A DNA stretch of 64,000 nucleotides from Penaeus vannamei (GCF_042767895.1 NC_091578.1:7102019-7166018), one strand, 5' to 3'; positions 1 to 13,690 are shown, counted from the stretch's first letter. Translations and numbers: made by a program. The notes: a model not told the origin generated them from the sequence alone.

Positions 1-165
1 TGATAACAGCAACAGCAATAATAATGATTATAACAATAACAATGACAATAATGATTACAATAATAATAATAACGATACTACAGTAAGAACAATGCTGACA
101 AAATACATGGTAATGATATTAACTGTAAACAAGAACCAATAATTATCCTCATAAAGAATGAAATA

Positions 166-570
166 ACGAAAGCGACACCGCCAATGCTGAAAAAATCAAA
201 AGCGTTGGCAACCCTCCCTTGACCGCGTCTCGAACCCCTGTCCCCAGAACCCAAGTCTCGCGCGCTACCCACCGAGCTATCGCAACCCGAAAGAGAGAGC
301 AATTGCCATGCTTAAAATACTTAGTCTTAAGCAGGGTAGCGTTTGGGCAAGAATTCCTGCCAATAAGCCAAGAACTGTACTGTTCTTTGATCAATAAAAC
401 GCTTTCCAAGGCAGACAAGACTTGCTCAGTGATGCTAAATGTCAAAATGACACAACATGTACGTACTCGGGCCGACAGAGCTATCGCAGCTCAAATGAAT
501 TGGTAATTCACATGCTTAAAATCCTTAGTTTCTACTCTTATTCGATATGGCTGTGTAATGATGTTGGTGA
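166..570 (-). repeat. Array unit L1 (head variant GGGTTGCGA)
   Basis: Full unit on the minus strand. The tRNA-like core (about 221-290) contains the complement of TAGCTCGGTGGG and GGTTCGAGACG. The hairpin section is at about 300-425 and the upstream partial head (GATAGCTCTGTCGG in unit sense) at 470-497. Confidence 0.85.
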
Positions 571-956
571 CAAAGATAATGATAATGAGCATTAGAATGA
601 CAAAGAATGATATTAATAATAATGAAGAATGGTATTAATAATAATAAGGGTAATAATGATAATAGTAATGATTATGATAACAACAACAGCAAAAATAATA
701 ACAATAATAAAGAAAATAATGATAATGATAATAAGAATAAGAATAAGAATAACAATGATGATAAGGATGATGATAATGAGAGTGATGATGATGATGAGAA
801 AAATGTTAATAACAGTGATGATGGTCCGAACTAGCAGTAATGGTAAGAATAATCTTATTAATAATAATAGTGATAATGATAATGATGATCATAATGATGA
901 TGGTAGTGATGATAATAATAAAAATAACAACAATGATAATGATCATGAAAATGATA

Positions 957-1190
957 ATAAGGATAGTGATAATGATATCAATAAGGATAGTGATGATGAT
1001 ATCAATAATGATAGTGATAATGATATCAATAAGGATAGTGATAATGATATCAATAATGATAGTGATAATGATATCAATAAGGATAGTGATAATGATATCA
1101 ATAATGATAGTGATAATGATATCAATAAGGATAGTGATAATGATATCAATAATGATAGTGATAATGATATCAATAATGATAGTGATAATA
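957..1190 (+). repeat. 24-bp repeat with 48-bp higher order
   Basis: Alternating 24-mers that differ only at AATAAGGATAG versus AATAATGATAG, with GTGATAATGATATC constant. About nine or ten 24-bp units. The alternation shows that the 48-bp dimer was the unit of later expansion. Confidence 0.92.
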
Positions 1191-1629
1191 AAAATGATGA
1201 AAAAAATAATAACAATGACAACAATACTCAAGCGATATTGGAAATGATTATGATAAAAATGATAACAATAGAGATGACACAATGATGTTGATAATAACGA
1301 TAATGATGATGATATTTATGATAATATTGAAAATAATAATGATCATAATAACGATAATAATTGATAATAACAAGAGTAATAATATCAGCAATAATTAATA
1401 ATTGAAATTAAAATAATTAAAATAATAGTAATAATAGTGGTAATGATAATAACAATAACAATGATAATAATGATAATGATAATAATAATAATTATAACAG
1501 TAACACTGACAATAATGATTACAATAATAATAATAACGATAATGCAGTAAGAACAATGCTTACAAAATACATGGTAATGATATTAACTGTAAACAAGAAC
1601 CAATAATTATCCTCATAAAGAATGATAAT

Positions 1630-2048
1630 AACGAAAGCGACACAGCTAATATTGATAATAACAAAAAATTTTGGCAACCCTCCCTTGACCGCGTCTCGAA
1701 CCCCTGTCCCCAGAACCCAAGTCTCGCGCGCTACCCACCGAACTATCGCCACCCGAAAACAAGAGCAATTGTCATGCTCAAAATACTTCGAGTTTTAAGC
1801 AGGGTAGCGTTTGGCCAAGAATTTCTGCCGATAGGCCAAGAACTGTACCTTTCCCCGCTTAATAAAACGCTTTCCAAGGCAGACAAGACTTGTTCAGTGA
1901 TGCCAAATGTCAAAATAACACACAATATATACGCACTCGGGCCGACGGAGCTATCGCAGCTCAAATGAATTGGTAATTCACATGCTTAAAATCCTGTTTC
2001 TACTCAATATTCCAATATATGGCTGTGTAATTATGATGATGTTGATGA
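1630..2048 (-). repeat. Array unit L2 (head variant GGGTGGCGA)
   Basis: Core at about 1685-1755, hairpin section to about 1890, partial head near 1938-1965. The tail reads CAGCTAATATTGATAATA (+ strand) instead of the usual CATTAGCGG-type tail; this form is also seen in L4 and R15. Confidence 0.85.
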
Positions 2049-2474
2049 CAAAGATAATAATAATGAATATTGGAATGACAGTGATAATAAGAATGATAAT
2101 AACAATAAAAGTAATAATGATAATAGTAATGATAAGAGCACCAACAATAATAAAATGTTAATAATAATAATGATAATAATGATGCTGACAAATGATAACG
2201 AAATAATAATAACAATAATGATAATGATGATATTAACAATAATGGTGATAAGGATGATGATAAAGATGAGTGATGATGATGATGATAAAGTAAAAATAAT
2301 AAAAACAAAAATATTAATAACTGATAAGGGCCCTCACTAACAGTAATGATAAGAATAATCAGAGCAATGGTAATAATAGTAACAACAATGATAATAATGA
2401 TGATAATGATAATCATGATCACAATGGTGATAATAGTGATGATAATGATAATACAAATAATAACAATCATCATC

Positions 2475-2522
<48 letters not shown>

Positions 2523-3309
2523 TCAATAATAATAACATTAACAATGATAACGATCATGATAATGATGATGATAGTATCCATAATGATAGCGGTAATTAAA
2601 GTGATAGGAATAGAAAAAAATAGTGATAATAACAATGATAAGACAATGATAATCACAATGATAATATTAATGATAATAATAATGATAATGATGAGGAAAA
2701 AGATAATTATAATAATAATAATTATAATAATGATAATGAAGACGATGATGACAGTGATGATAATAATAGTTATTATGATAGTCATCATCACAAAAAATAG
2801 CAGTAATAAAAACAATAATCAAACTATATTGGAAAGAATGATAATAAAAATGATGATAATAGGGATAACATGAATTTGTTAATGATAATAATGATAATGA
2901 TAGTTTTAATAGTAATAAAGAAGATAATAATAGAAATTATATTGATGATAATAGTTATAATAATAATTTTGATATTGATTATATTTCTGACGTTATCGAT
3001 AATGATAATGATTATTTTAATGGTATTAATGATAATAACAATTGTAATAAAATCGGATATAATTATGAAAATGATAATAATAATGCTAATAATAATAATA
3101 GTAACAATAACAAAATGATAATGATAATGATAATTTTGATAATAAAAATAATAATTATTATAATAATAATGAAAATAATAATGAAAATAATAATGAAAAT
3201 AATAATGAAAATAATAATGAAAATAATAATTACAATGATAATAAAAAAGACTGTACTGTTAATAACAATAGTGATAATAACTGCAAATAAAATCAATTAT
3301 CAATAAAAA

Positions 3310-3682
3310 AAACAAAAGCGTTGGCAACCCTCCCTTGACCGCGTCTCGAACCCCTGTCCCCAGAACCCAAGTCTCGCGCGCTACCCACCGAGCTATCGGA
3401 GCTCGAAAAAATTTGTGATTATCATGGATAAAATAGTTAGACTTTTAAGCAGGGGAGCATTTGGGCAAGAATTCTTGACGATAGGCCAAGAACTGTACCG
3501 TTCCCTGCTTAATAAAACGCTTTCCAAGGCAGACAAGACTTGTTCAGTGATGCCAAATGTCAAAAGAACACTTATACGTACCGAGCTATCGCAGCTCAAA
3601 TGAATTGGTAATTCACATGCTTAGAATACTACTATTTTCTAACATGGCAATATGTGGCTGTGTTATTATGATGATGTTGGTG
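3310..3682 (-). repeat. Array unit L3 (head variant GAGCTCCGA)
   Basis: Core at about 3340-3400. The hairpin section keeps the GAATTC centre near 3470. The partial head is shortened (ACGTACCGAGCTATCGCAGC on + at 3575-3594) because part of the GGCCGA region is missing. Confidence 0.83.
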
Positions 3683-4122
3683 ATAGAGATGATGATAATG
3701 AGTATCAAAGTGACTATGATAATAATAATGATAATAGTAATGATTACATCAGCGACAACAACAATAATGATGATTATAATGACAATAATATTGGTGACAA
3801 AAATGATAATTATAATGGTAATGATAACGATAACAATAATGATAATAATAATAATAATGATAATAATAACAGTAACAATGATGATAAGGATGATGATAAT
3901 GATGAGAAAGTAATATTAACAAAAAAACAAAAAAAATAATGTCAATAACAATTATAAGGGTCCTAACTAACAGTAATGGTAAGAATGATCATAGTAATAA
4001 TAATAATAGTAATGAAAATAAAAATGATGATGATATCAATGATAATGATAATAATAATAGCGATAATAATAATAGTGATAATAATAATAGTAATAATAAT
4101 AATAGCAATAGTAATAATAGTA

Positions 4123-4208
<86 letters not shown>

Positions 4209-4739
4209 AATGACAATGATGATAATAATAGTTATAATAATTAGCATCATAATAATAGCAGTAATAGTGACTAATCGGACGATACTGGAAATGATAATAG
4301 AAATGATAACAGTAATAATAATTTTGATGAAGATGATATTCATGATGATATTAATATGGATAATGATCATAATAATGACAATAATAATAACAATAGCAAT
4401 AAAATCGGAAATAATGATGAAAATGATAATAATAATAATGATAATAACAATAATAATGTTAATAATAATAATGATGATAATAATAACGGTAATAATAACA
4501 ATAATGATAATAGTAGAAATATAATATTAATAATGATAATAATAATAACAGAAATAATAACAATAATTTTGATAACAGCAACAACAATAATAATGATTAC
4601 AATAACAATAATGATTACAATAATAATCATAATCAATGATAATAACAATAGTAAGAACGACAGTATTGATACTAACAATAATAATGATGGTAATAACTGC
4701 AAATAAAAGCCAATAATTATCTTGATAAGAAATTATAAT

Positions 4740-5158
4740 AACGAAAGCAACAGCTAATATTGATAATTACAAAAATTATCGGCAACCCTCCCTTGACCGC
4801 GTCTCGAACCCCTGTCCCCAGAACCCAAGTCTCGCGCGCTACCCACCGAGCTATCGCCACCCGAAAGAAAGAGCAATTGTCATGCTTAAAATACTTTGAG
4901 TTTTAAGCAGGGGAGCATTTGGCCAAGAATTCCTGCCTATAGGCCAAGAATTGTACCGTTCCCTGCTTAATAAAACGCTTTCCAAGGCAGGCAGGACTTG
5001 TTCAGTGATGCCAAATGTCAAAAATAATACACAAAATGTACGTACTCGGGCCGACAGAGCTATCGCAGCTCAAATGAATTGGTAATCCACATACTTAGAA
5101 TACTTAGTTTCTACTCCTATTCCAATATATGGCTGAGTGTAATTATGATGATGATGAC
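4740..5158 (-). repeat. Array unit L4 (head variant GGGTGGCGA)
   Basis: Core 4795-4862, hairpin section with GAATTC at 4927-4932, partial head near 5048-5072. Ends at the GGCTGAGTGTAATTATGATG word that marks the unit start in several copies. Confidence 0.85.
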
Positions 5159-6403
5159 AAAGATAATAATAATGAATATTGGAATGACAGTGATAATAAG
5201 AATGATAATAATAATAATAAAAGTAATAATGATAATAGTAATGATGATAAGAGCACCAACAATGATAAAATGTTAATAATGGTAATGATAATAATGATGC
5301 TGACAAATGATAACGAAAATAATAATGACAATAATGATAATGATAACATTAACAATAACAATGATGATAAGGATGATGATAATGATGAGAGTGATGATGA
5401 TGATGATAAAGTAAAAATAACAAAAACAAAAATGTTAATAACTGATAAGGGCCCTCACTAACAGTAATGATAAGAATAATCAGAGCAATGATAATAATAG
5501 TAATAACAATGATAATAATGATGATAATGATAATGATGATCATAATGGTGATAATAGTGATGATAATGATAATACAAATAATAACAATCATAATAATAAT
5601 AATAATAATAATATCAATAATAACATTAACAATGACAACGATCATGATAATGATAATGATGATGATAGTATCCATAATGATAGCGGTAATTAAAGTGATA
5701 GGAATAGAAAAAAATAGTGATAATAACAATGATAAGACAATGATAATCACAATGATAATATTAATGATAATAATAGTGATAATGGTGAGGAAAAAGATAA
5801 TTATAATAATAATAATTATAATAATGATAATGAAGACGATGATGATAGTGATAATAATTATTATTATGATAGTCATCATCACAAAAAATAGCAGTAATAA
5901 AAATAATAATCAAAATAAAACAAATAATAGATAAATAAATGAATAAATAAAAAATAAAAACAATAATCAAACTATATTGGAAAGAATGATAATAGGGATA
6001 ATATGAATTTGTTAATGATAATAATGATAATGATAGTTTTAATAGTAATAAAGAAAATAATAGAAATTATATTGATGATAATAGTTAAAATAATAATTTT
6101 GATATTGATTATATTTCTGACGTTATCGATAATGATAATGATTATCTTAACGGTATTAATGATAATAACAATAGTAATAAAATCGGCAATAATTATGAAA
6201 ATGATAATAATAATGCTAACAATAATAATAGTAACAATAACAAAATGATAATGATAATTTATAATTTTGATAATAGTAAAAATAATAATTATAATAATAA
6301 TGAAAATAATAATTACAATAATAATAAAAAAAGACTGTACTGTTAATAACAATAGTGGTAATAACTGCAAATAAAACCAGTTATCTCAATTAAAAAAAAG
6401 ACT

Positions 6404-6758
6404 ATTAGCAACCCTCCCATGACCGCGTCTCGAACCCCTGTCCCCAGAACCCAAGTCTCGCGCGCTACCCACCGAGCTATCGGAGCTCCAAAGAAAGAGC
6501 AATTGTCATGCTTAAAATACTTGGGCAAGAATTCCTTCCGATAGACCAGGAACTGTCCCTTTCCCTGCTTAATAAAACGCTTTCCAAGGCAGGCAGGACT
6601 TGTTCAGTGATGCCAAATGTCAAAATAACACAAAACGTACAAACTCGGGTTGACAGAGCTATCGCAGCTCAAATGAATTGGTATTTCACATGCTTAAAAT
6701 CTTTAGTTTCTACTCTTATTCGGATACATGGCTGAGTGTAATTATGATGATGTTGACG
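6404..6758 (-). repeat. Array unit L5 (head variant GAGCTCCGA), hairpin arm deleted
   Basis: Core 6420-6486. One hairpin arm is cut: AAAATACTTGGGCAAGAATT at 6511-6530 (+ strand) joins directly, so the usual TTTTAAGCAGGG and AGCGTT words are missing. Partial head near 6650-6675. This is the unit closest to the unique region. Confidence 0.83.
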
Positions 6759-7195
6759 ACAAAGATAATGATACTGAGTATTGATATGACAATGATAAGA
6801 ATTATAATAATAATAATAATTATAAAGGTAATAATGATAATAGTAATGATTATAAGAGCACCTAACAATTATAAAATGATGATAGTAATGATAACGATAA
6901 TAATGATGCTGACAATAATAACGAAAATAATGATAATGACAATAATGATATTAACAATGAAAATGATGATAAGGGTGATGATAATGATGAGTGATGATGA
7001 TGATAAAGTAAAAATAACAAAAACAAAAATGACGTGTTAATAACAATGATAAGGGCCCTAACTAACAGTAATGATATAATCAGAGCAGTGATAATAATAG
7101 TAATCATATTCATAATGATATTGATGATGATAATGGTAATAATAGTGATAATACAAATGATAGCAATAATAATAATATCAATAATGATAATTTGT

Positions 7196-7620
7196 TATAT
7201 TTAACCTCATAAAATCGGATATATGGGAATGGGTAGGCCTATATTTAATTCAGGGATATTCATTTGTTTTGATAACGCGTCAGAAAGAAAAAGCTGCCAA
7301 TCGGAAGTGTATGTCACTGTTTTAGAGGCACTTTATATGAATATAGGCGAAAATATTGCGCTTTGTTAAGATGTTTGGGTATATTTACTCTGACATCTTG
7401 ATACGGCGCTAGCTTGTCAGTTGTTTTGAATTGCGCGCTCAAACTGTTACCAACCGCAGGTGAAATAAACTCCACCCTCGACTTGTGCATAAGTTATCTC
7501 TTTCCGAGATTGTTGGTGGGAATATTGCTATTAAAACCCAAGTATGTATATTTCGTGTGTTATTTTGATATTTCTATGCTCATTAAGGACTGTTATGAAT
7601 TGTACTTTATAAAAAGACAT
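7196..7620. other. Single-copy AT-rich flank of the left array
   Basis: Low-complexity bias stops at about 7195 and ordinary sequence follows (CATAAAATCGGATATATGGG). No coding signal, RNA gene or recognised repeat was found. Confidence 0.5.
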
Positions 7621-7632
7621 TTCCACATGTCT

Positions 7633-7738
7633 GGCATCACTGAAGAGGGCCTGCCTGCCTTGGAAAGCGTTTTAAGCAGGGAACGGTACAGCGCTTGGCA
7701 AGAATTCTTGCCAAGCGCTCCCCTGCTTAAAACGCTTT
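7633..7738 (+). repeat. Solo hairpin module: near-perfect 75-bp palindrome
   Basis: 7633-7663 matches the unit words GGCATCACTGAA and CTGCCTGCCTTGG. Then 7664-7681 and 7721-7738 are perfect 18-bp inverted arms (AAAGCGTTTTAAGCAGGG), and 7690-7719 is a perfect 30-bp palindrome centred on GAATTC. The only asymmetry is eight bases on the left (AACGGTAC, 7682-7689) and one on the right. No tRNA-like head is attached, so this is a hairpin module on its own in unique DNA. Confidence 0.93.
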
Positions 7739-7739
7739 A

Positions 7740-8984
7740 TGAGAATTAGCATTAAGGATAATTCATGTCATCAGTGTTAGATTTTAAATTGCTGAGTTTT
7801 GCGAAGGTTGACACATTTTGTTTTTTAATTAGTATTATTCTCTGCAGTTGGAGTTTCATAGGAAACGTGGGAAAATAAAGGTACTATAACTAATTAATAG
7901 ACCACTTCTACCTCTCTGATGGACTACGTGTCAACCGAGGAAGGCGTATACATAAATTGCTATAAGATGTTTGTTTGACCAAAAGAAATCAGAAATACAG
8001 TGTCACGTAGCTATCTGGGGTATTGAAGACTAGCTGGCAACTTTATCACAAAATGTATTTATAATTAAGTATCGATACTTGTAGAATCGATATTAGTTAT
8101 TCCTGGTATATCTTATTTATACTACCGACAAGTAACGGGGACATCCTGTATATAATGTATGCTGTAGATATGCCTATATATACATGCATGCAGAGAGAGA
8201 GAGAGAGTAGACAGAAATGTGTGCTAAACGAATAATACTTTTATGATTTATTAACATACAAAATATTTAGTGCAGTTTGGTATTGCAGGTAAGCCTACCA
8301 ACAGCGCTTTTTTAAACAAATTTATTGATTTTTTGCATTAGCTGTATTGTAAAGACCGTCTTCATGTTGTGGAAAGACAAGAGACTGAACAACTGATATC
8401 AAAAGTGCCTACTGTGATTTCTTCAGCACGAACTAAAATCTACGGAGGGTTATACTATATTTACTGTAATCACAAAATAGTGAACTCTGTCGAATGTTTG
8501 TGAATATATGTAACACTCTGTAATCACGATTGCCCATGCCTGAGCAGTTAGCCAAGGCGGTAAAGAAACTTACTTAACTTATTACCATTATGCTTACAGA
8601 AATTGTGGGATATATTCACTAAACGCAAAATCCCTTACCAAAGAATGAATCCACTGAAATCTGATATGCTTAACTATCACAAAAACAAATCATGCTCTTG
8701 GGATTAGCAGGCCTGTTCTTGCGCAAACCTACATTTACTTAGTACGAAAAACTTATTGCAGCATATAAATGTATTGAGAACTGACTTACTATCTGATAAT
8801 TCCCTTAAGGATATAGCCGTAAGCACTGAACAAGTTAAGCTATTGTCTCTTTTCTCTAAATCACTATCTATAGTTTGTGAATGATTGGTTTAAAAATGGG
8901 GTTGCATAAATTATTGGCATTTATAGCATTTTTCTTTTCTGTAAGCAAATAACATTGTGAGCAGGGATGGAGCTGGTAAGGGGC
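7740..8984. other. Non-coding, single-copy AT-rich DNA
   Basis: I find no exon, RNA gene or inverted repeat; only a short (GA)n run at 8191-8207 stands out. Stops are frequent in all frames. Confidence 0.5.
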
Positions 8985-9545
<561 letters not shown>

Positions 9546-10540
9546 CATATGTATTCATATGTAATAACAATATCATTAATGATTATAATAAGATCAGTTA
9601 CATTAACAAAAATGGTAGCAACAATTATAATGACAATAGTGATATAATTAATAAAATAATAATATATTCAACAGATAAATGGTGCTGAAGTAATATGTTA
9701 CACTAGCTTTTTCTTTATTATATTATCTTTTCCTGATGACTTATCGTTTTTGGAATTTATACATCGTGATTTTTTTATAGGAATTTTGTCATAAATCATT
9801 AACAATGTAACATATAACTTATCAGATATGCATCTAACCAGCGAGCTGTTCCGGGGTAATTTCAAAGCTTTAAACCATGAGATGTAGAGGTAGTATGGTT
9901 GGAAGTAGAGTACGTATGGCATGGGCAGGACACTATTATTACTCTAGTTGCAATTTTCATTACTACCATAAGTATTATTCTGTCATTTCGCTATTCTCAA
10001 CATCAAATAGATTTGAAGGATGAATACGCCAGAAAACAAAACTGACACATCATTGCAATTATTAATATCATTACCACCATTCTCTTGGTTATCATTATCA
10101 TTATTGTTATTGTTGTTCTTGGTTCTCTCCTGTCTTCTGTTTCCTCCTCCCTTCCATCTTTATTTCTCTTTCTCTTTCCTCCTCTGTCACCGCTGTTGCA
10201 AACGTATTTCAACTTTCTCACAGTTTATAAGGAAATAATCGGGTAAATTGGCTTTTTAGTCATTATAGCATATTAGTATAACTATGTACTGGGTTGACCA
10301 GGGTGCGAAGGAAAGGGAAAGGGGATGAAAACGTGAAGGAGTCTACAGTTTTGGTAGATAATATAAAAATGAGGACGTGTGCATGAGACAGAAACACGGA
10401 AAGAGAGAGAGAGAGAGTGGGGAGGGAGGAAGAGAGAGAGAGGTGGCAAGGTGTATGTGCGAAACGTACCACTTTCAATGTCATTATAACCCAAGGGCGT
10501 ATTTATCAAATTCTGTGTGCTGAATTTAGCAAGTAACCAT
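9546..10540. other. Non-coding region with short pyrimidine and GA tracts
   Basis: No gene recognised. Notable are a TTATCATTATTGTTATTG patch near 10090, a TCTTTCTCTTTCC tract near 10165 and a GAGAGAGA tract near 10402-10442. Confidence 0.45.
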
Positions 10541-10544
10541 TATT

Positions 10545-10885
10545 TGTGTGTGTGTGCGTGTGTGAAAGTCATGCTATCAGCAGATATTCAAATGTTCTTT
10601 TAGTTCTTCTTGTATTACCATCTTTGTTCAATGAGATGTGCTTTGCATCATTGTGTTATTCTCTCGTTGGTTTATTTATTCATGTTTGCTGGTACGGTTA
10701 TGCTATCACAAAAATGGGTAGAATTTAAAAAAAACGGAGAAGCACATTGTTGAGAACCTTCTATGATAGCTTTCATGTTTTAAGCTCTTTATTTCTATTG
10801 TTTTATTTTTCTTGTGTTCTCATAATATATATGTAGGTGTGTGTATGATGTTTGTGTGTATATATATGTGTGTGTGTGTGTATTC

Positions 10886-10970
<85 letters not shown>

Positions 10971-11230
10971 GCCATGCAATCAGTAAATATTTGAAATGTT
11001 CTGTTATTTGTTTGTAAATTGTCTTCTGTTTGATAAACAGTGTCATGGTTCCTTTTTATTTTGTATTTATCGGTTTTATTTATTTGTGTTGGAGAGTACT
11101 CAGTAACCTGCTTATATATTCACAGATTTCTTGTTAAAACTTACTGGAAAATAAGAAGCACAGTTTAGAACTTGCAATGATAGGTTTCTTTGTTTTAAGG
11201 ACCATTTATATTCATGTTCAATTTTATGTT
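10545..11230 (+). repeat. Diverged tandem-repeat family, monomers a and b
   Basis: Monomer a (about 10555-10800) and b (about 10966-11225) share CATGC-ATCAG words at the start, an AATGTTCTNTTA word, and AGCACA-TT-AGAACNT followed by GATAG-TTTC and TTTTAAG near the end. A (TA)n run (10889-10966) separates them. Similarity is clear in order but low in identity, so these are old copies of the monomers at 11345 and 13245-13960. Confidence 0.65.
10889..10966. repeat. (TA)n microsatellite
   Basis: About 39 TA units after a TGTGTG stretch. Confidence 0.97.
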
Positions 11231-11344
11231 TTATTAATGCTTTTGTTTGGATATTTAACCCAAACTTTCAACACACTTACACATATATTAATATATGCAA
11301 TTACAAATGTTTGCATGTGTTCTTTTAGTTTTTTATATATTTTT

Positions 11345-13240
11345 ATTATAAATGTTCTTTTAGTTTTTTTATATATTTTTATTAACAAACTGTATCATGG
11401 CTTCTTTTTAATTATCAAATCCCGTTGGCCTACGTATTCATGTTCGCAGGTAATAAAAATGCAGTGACGTATATATTATCACAGAAAATGGATAGAATTT
11501 AAAGGAAAACAAGAAAGTCCAATGTTGAGAACTTCCGACGATAGATTTCGGTGTTTTACACTTTATTTTTGTAGAGTTTAATTTGATTTATCTAAACACT
11601 ATTATCTAATATATCTTCCTTCGTTTATCTATTTTCCGCTTCAGGTTTTTTTCTTTCCTTTTTTCATTCTATATTTTATCATTCTAAATTTGGTTTATTT
11701 CATGGAAATTTATGCTATAGTATTTTGGTTTGATGTGCGTGCGTGTGTGTGTATAGATATATAGATAGATAGATGTGTTCATGTTTATATATGTATATAT
11801 GTGAGTGTGTTTGTGTGTGTGAGTGTGTGTACAGAACAGAAATCGCGTTCTTTCACCTTTATCTGTTTCTCACTATCTTACTCCCCTTTCTAATTCTTTG
11901 ATTATCAGCTTAGTAATACCATCATACTGTACGGGTAGTGTGTTTTGCTTCTCACGTGTTATAAGCACATAGGTCATAAGCTCAAATAGGTTTACATTTA
12001 ACATTCAAGGTGACATTCGTTTAACTCCTGCCTTCGAAGCGGGGGTGGGGGTGGGGGGGGAGGGATCGATTTCCTAGTCCTTTTAATTTTAGTTTCCATT
12101 TCGTGGTCATAGGCATATTAATGAAGTTTCAAATTATAGGCAGAGTATATTCAGTTTGAAAAAAATCTGACTGTAAACAAAAAGAGATCGAAAATTTTTT
12201 ATCCCAATTTAAGTTAAAACCATGCTTATTGCCAGTGTGTAAAATATTGAATCAAGAAAAAAATAGCGGTCGAAGCCACAGAGTGAGGAAGATATTGGTT
12301 GGAAGATGGATTGATATAGATATAAAGACAGATAAAGATAGCGATAGTGATAGATAGGTAGATAGGATGATAGAGAACATGAGAGAAAGAAAATGATAGA
12401 AAACAAGAAAACAAGAGAAAGGAAACGATGAAATCAATATCAATCAATTAACATAATAAATAACATTGAAAACCCAAAAGTGGACCTGCGTGTGATTCCA
12501 CACTTGGCATGGAACAGTCTCGAACGTGGGTCTGTGAATTACTAGACCAGCACGTTAAACATTCCTCCACCTTGACGATATTCCGATACTAAAGAAATTC
12601 ATGCTATATTTAAACTAACCATTTGTTGCATAACCACATGAATGGTAAACCAATATATATAAGCATCTGTCTTATGTTTTTTGACACAGACATGCCAGTT
12701 GAATACAGTACCACATTTTAAGCAAATTTTAAAGTGACAAATTGTACTAAAGAAGCCATGAAAAGGACATTAGTATTACAATAGTTGTAATTTCCATTAG
12801 TAGTATAAACATTATATACTCATTATCACTACTTTCATTATCTCTAAACATACCATTTTATTATCATTATTGTCAGTTTTGTTTTGTTGCTGTTATTGTT
12901 ATTATCTGTCTCTGACTTCTATCTGCGAGTATAACATTTCAATGTGCCAAACATATTAAGTGAAAATCATATTTTAATGTAGTCAACTGATTTTTACCTC
13001 ATTGTAAAATGCTGTACTGATACATCCTCAGCTGTCTGTGCATTAAAGCGAGATAGATATACCTTCATTTAACACATTAATATTTGAGCTCTGTTTTAAG
13101 GAAATATCATCATATTTTCCTATATATTAATATGTTGAACCCTTTTTCATTGTTAATGCTTACATTCCAGCGTCCCAGATATGTACACAATCAAAATCTA
13201 CAATTACGAAAATAAGTAAATCACAGTAAAATAGTTAATT
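11345..13240 (+). repeat. 1.9-kb duplicated segment, copy A
   Basis: Collinear with 13700-15652 at offsets of 2353 to 2413 bp. Shared landmarks: ATTCATGTTCGCAGGTAATA, GCAGTGACGTATATAT, CTCCTGCCTTCGAAGC, GGTCGAAGCCACAGAG, ATACATCCTCAGCTGTCTG-type words and TCACAGTAAAATAGTTA. The (GT)n part is short here. No protein-coding frame is conserved between the copies. Confidence 0.93.
12503..12573 (-). repeat. tRNA-Thr-like sequence in duplicated segment A (SINE-head candidate)
   Basis: In minus sense: TTTAACGTGCTGG (A-box-like), GGTCTAGTAATTCACAGACC around an AGT anticodon-like loop (CTAGTAA), and CGTTCGAGACT (B-box-like). The order and spacing fit a tRNA-derived head, but the T stem and acceptor stem do not pair, so it is not a working tRNA gene. 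Confidence 0.55.
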
Positions 13241-13244
13241 TTTA

Positions 13245-13690
13245 AAATGTTCTTTTAGTTTTTTAGATATTTTTATTAACAAGCTGTATCATAGCTTCTT
13301 TTTAATTATCAAATCCCGTTGGCTTACGTATTCATGTTCGCAGGTAATAGAAATGCAGTGACGTATATATCACAGAAAATGGATAGAATTTAAAGGAAAA
13401 CAAGAAAGTCCAATGTTGAGAACTTTCGATGATAGATGATATTTATCTGTGTTGGCGGGTACTCAGTAACCTGCTTATATAATAACAGATAATTAGTAAA
13501 ATAAGAAAACGGGAAAGCACTCTGTAGAAAACTTTCGAGGATAAGTTTCCGTATTTTAAGAGTCATTTATATTCAAGTTCTATTTTTAATTTTGTTAAAG
13601 CTTTTATTTGATATTTAGCTCAAAGTTTCAACACATACACATATATAAATATATACATATACATATGCGTGCGTGTGTGTAAGCCATGCC
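13245..13690 (+). repeat. Tandem-repeat monomers d and e between the duplicated segments
   Basis: 13245-13437 repeats the first 200 bp of the 1.9-kb segment (GTTCTTTTAG to ATGTTGAGAACTTTCGATGA). 13437-13680 repeats the TGGCGGGTACTCAGTAACCT region of monomer b (compare 11088-11110). The join at ATAGATG/ATATTTATCTG is abrupt, consistent with unequal crossing-over. Confidence 0.85.

Larger units (their letters stand above)
1..7195 (-). repeat. Left low-complexity array with five minus-strand units
   Basis: AAT/GAT-type degenerate triplet DNA in which five 350-420 bp units are embedded, cores centred near 245, 1711, 3361, 4819 and 6445 (spacing 1458-1650 bp). Spacer markers recur once per unit, for example CTAACTAACAGTAATG near 3963 and 7056 and CCTCACTAACAGTAATG near 2332 and 5453, in the same order in each unit. 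The 2000-3300 and 5110-6400 spacers are copies of each other about 3.12 kb apart. The array passes without a gap into unique sequence at about 7195. Confidence 0.9.

Noticed and set aside
7414..7749. 111-codon plus-strand frame ending in the palindrome
   Set aside because: It reads through the solo hairpin module and has no family resemblance.
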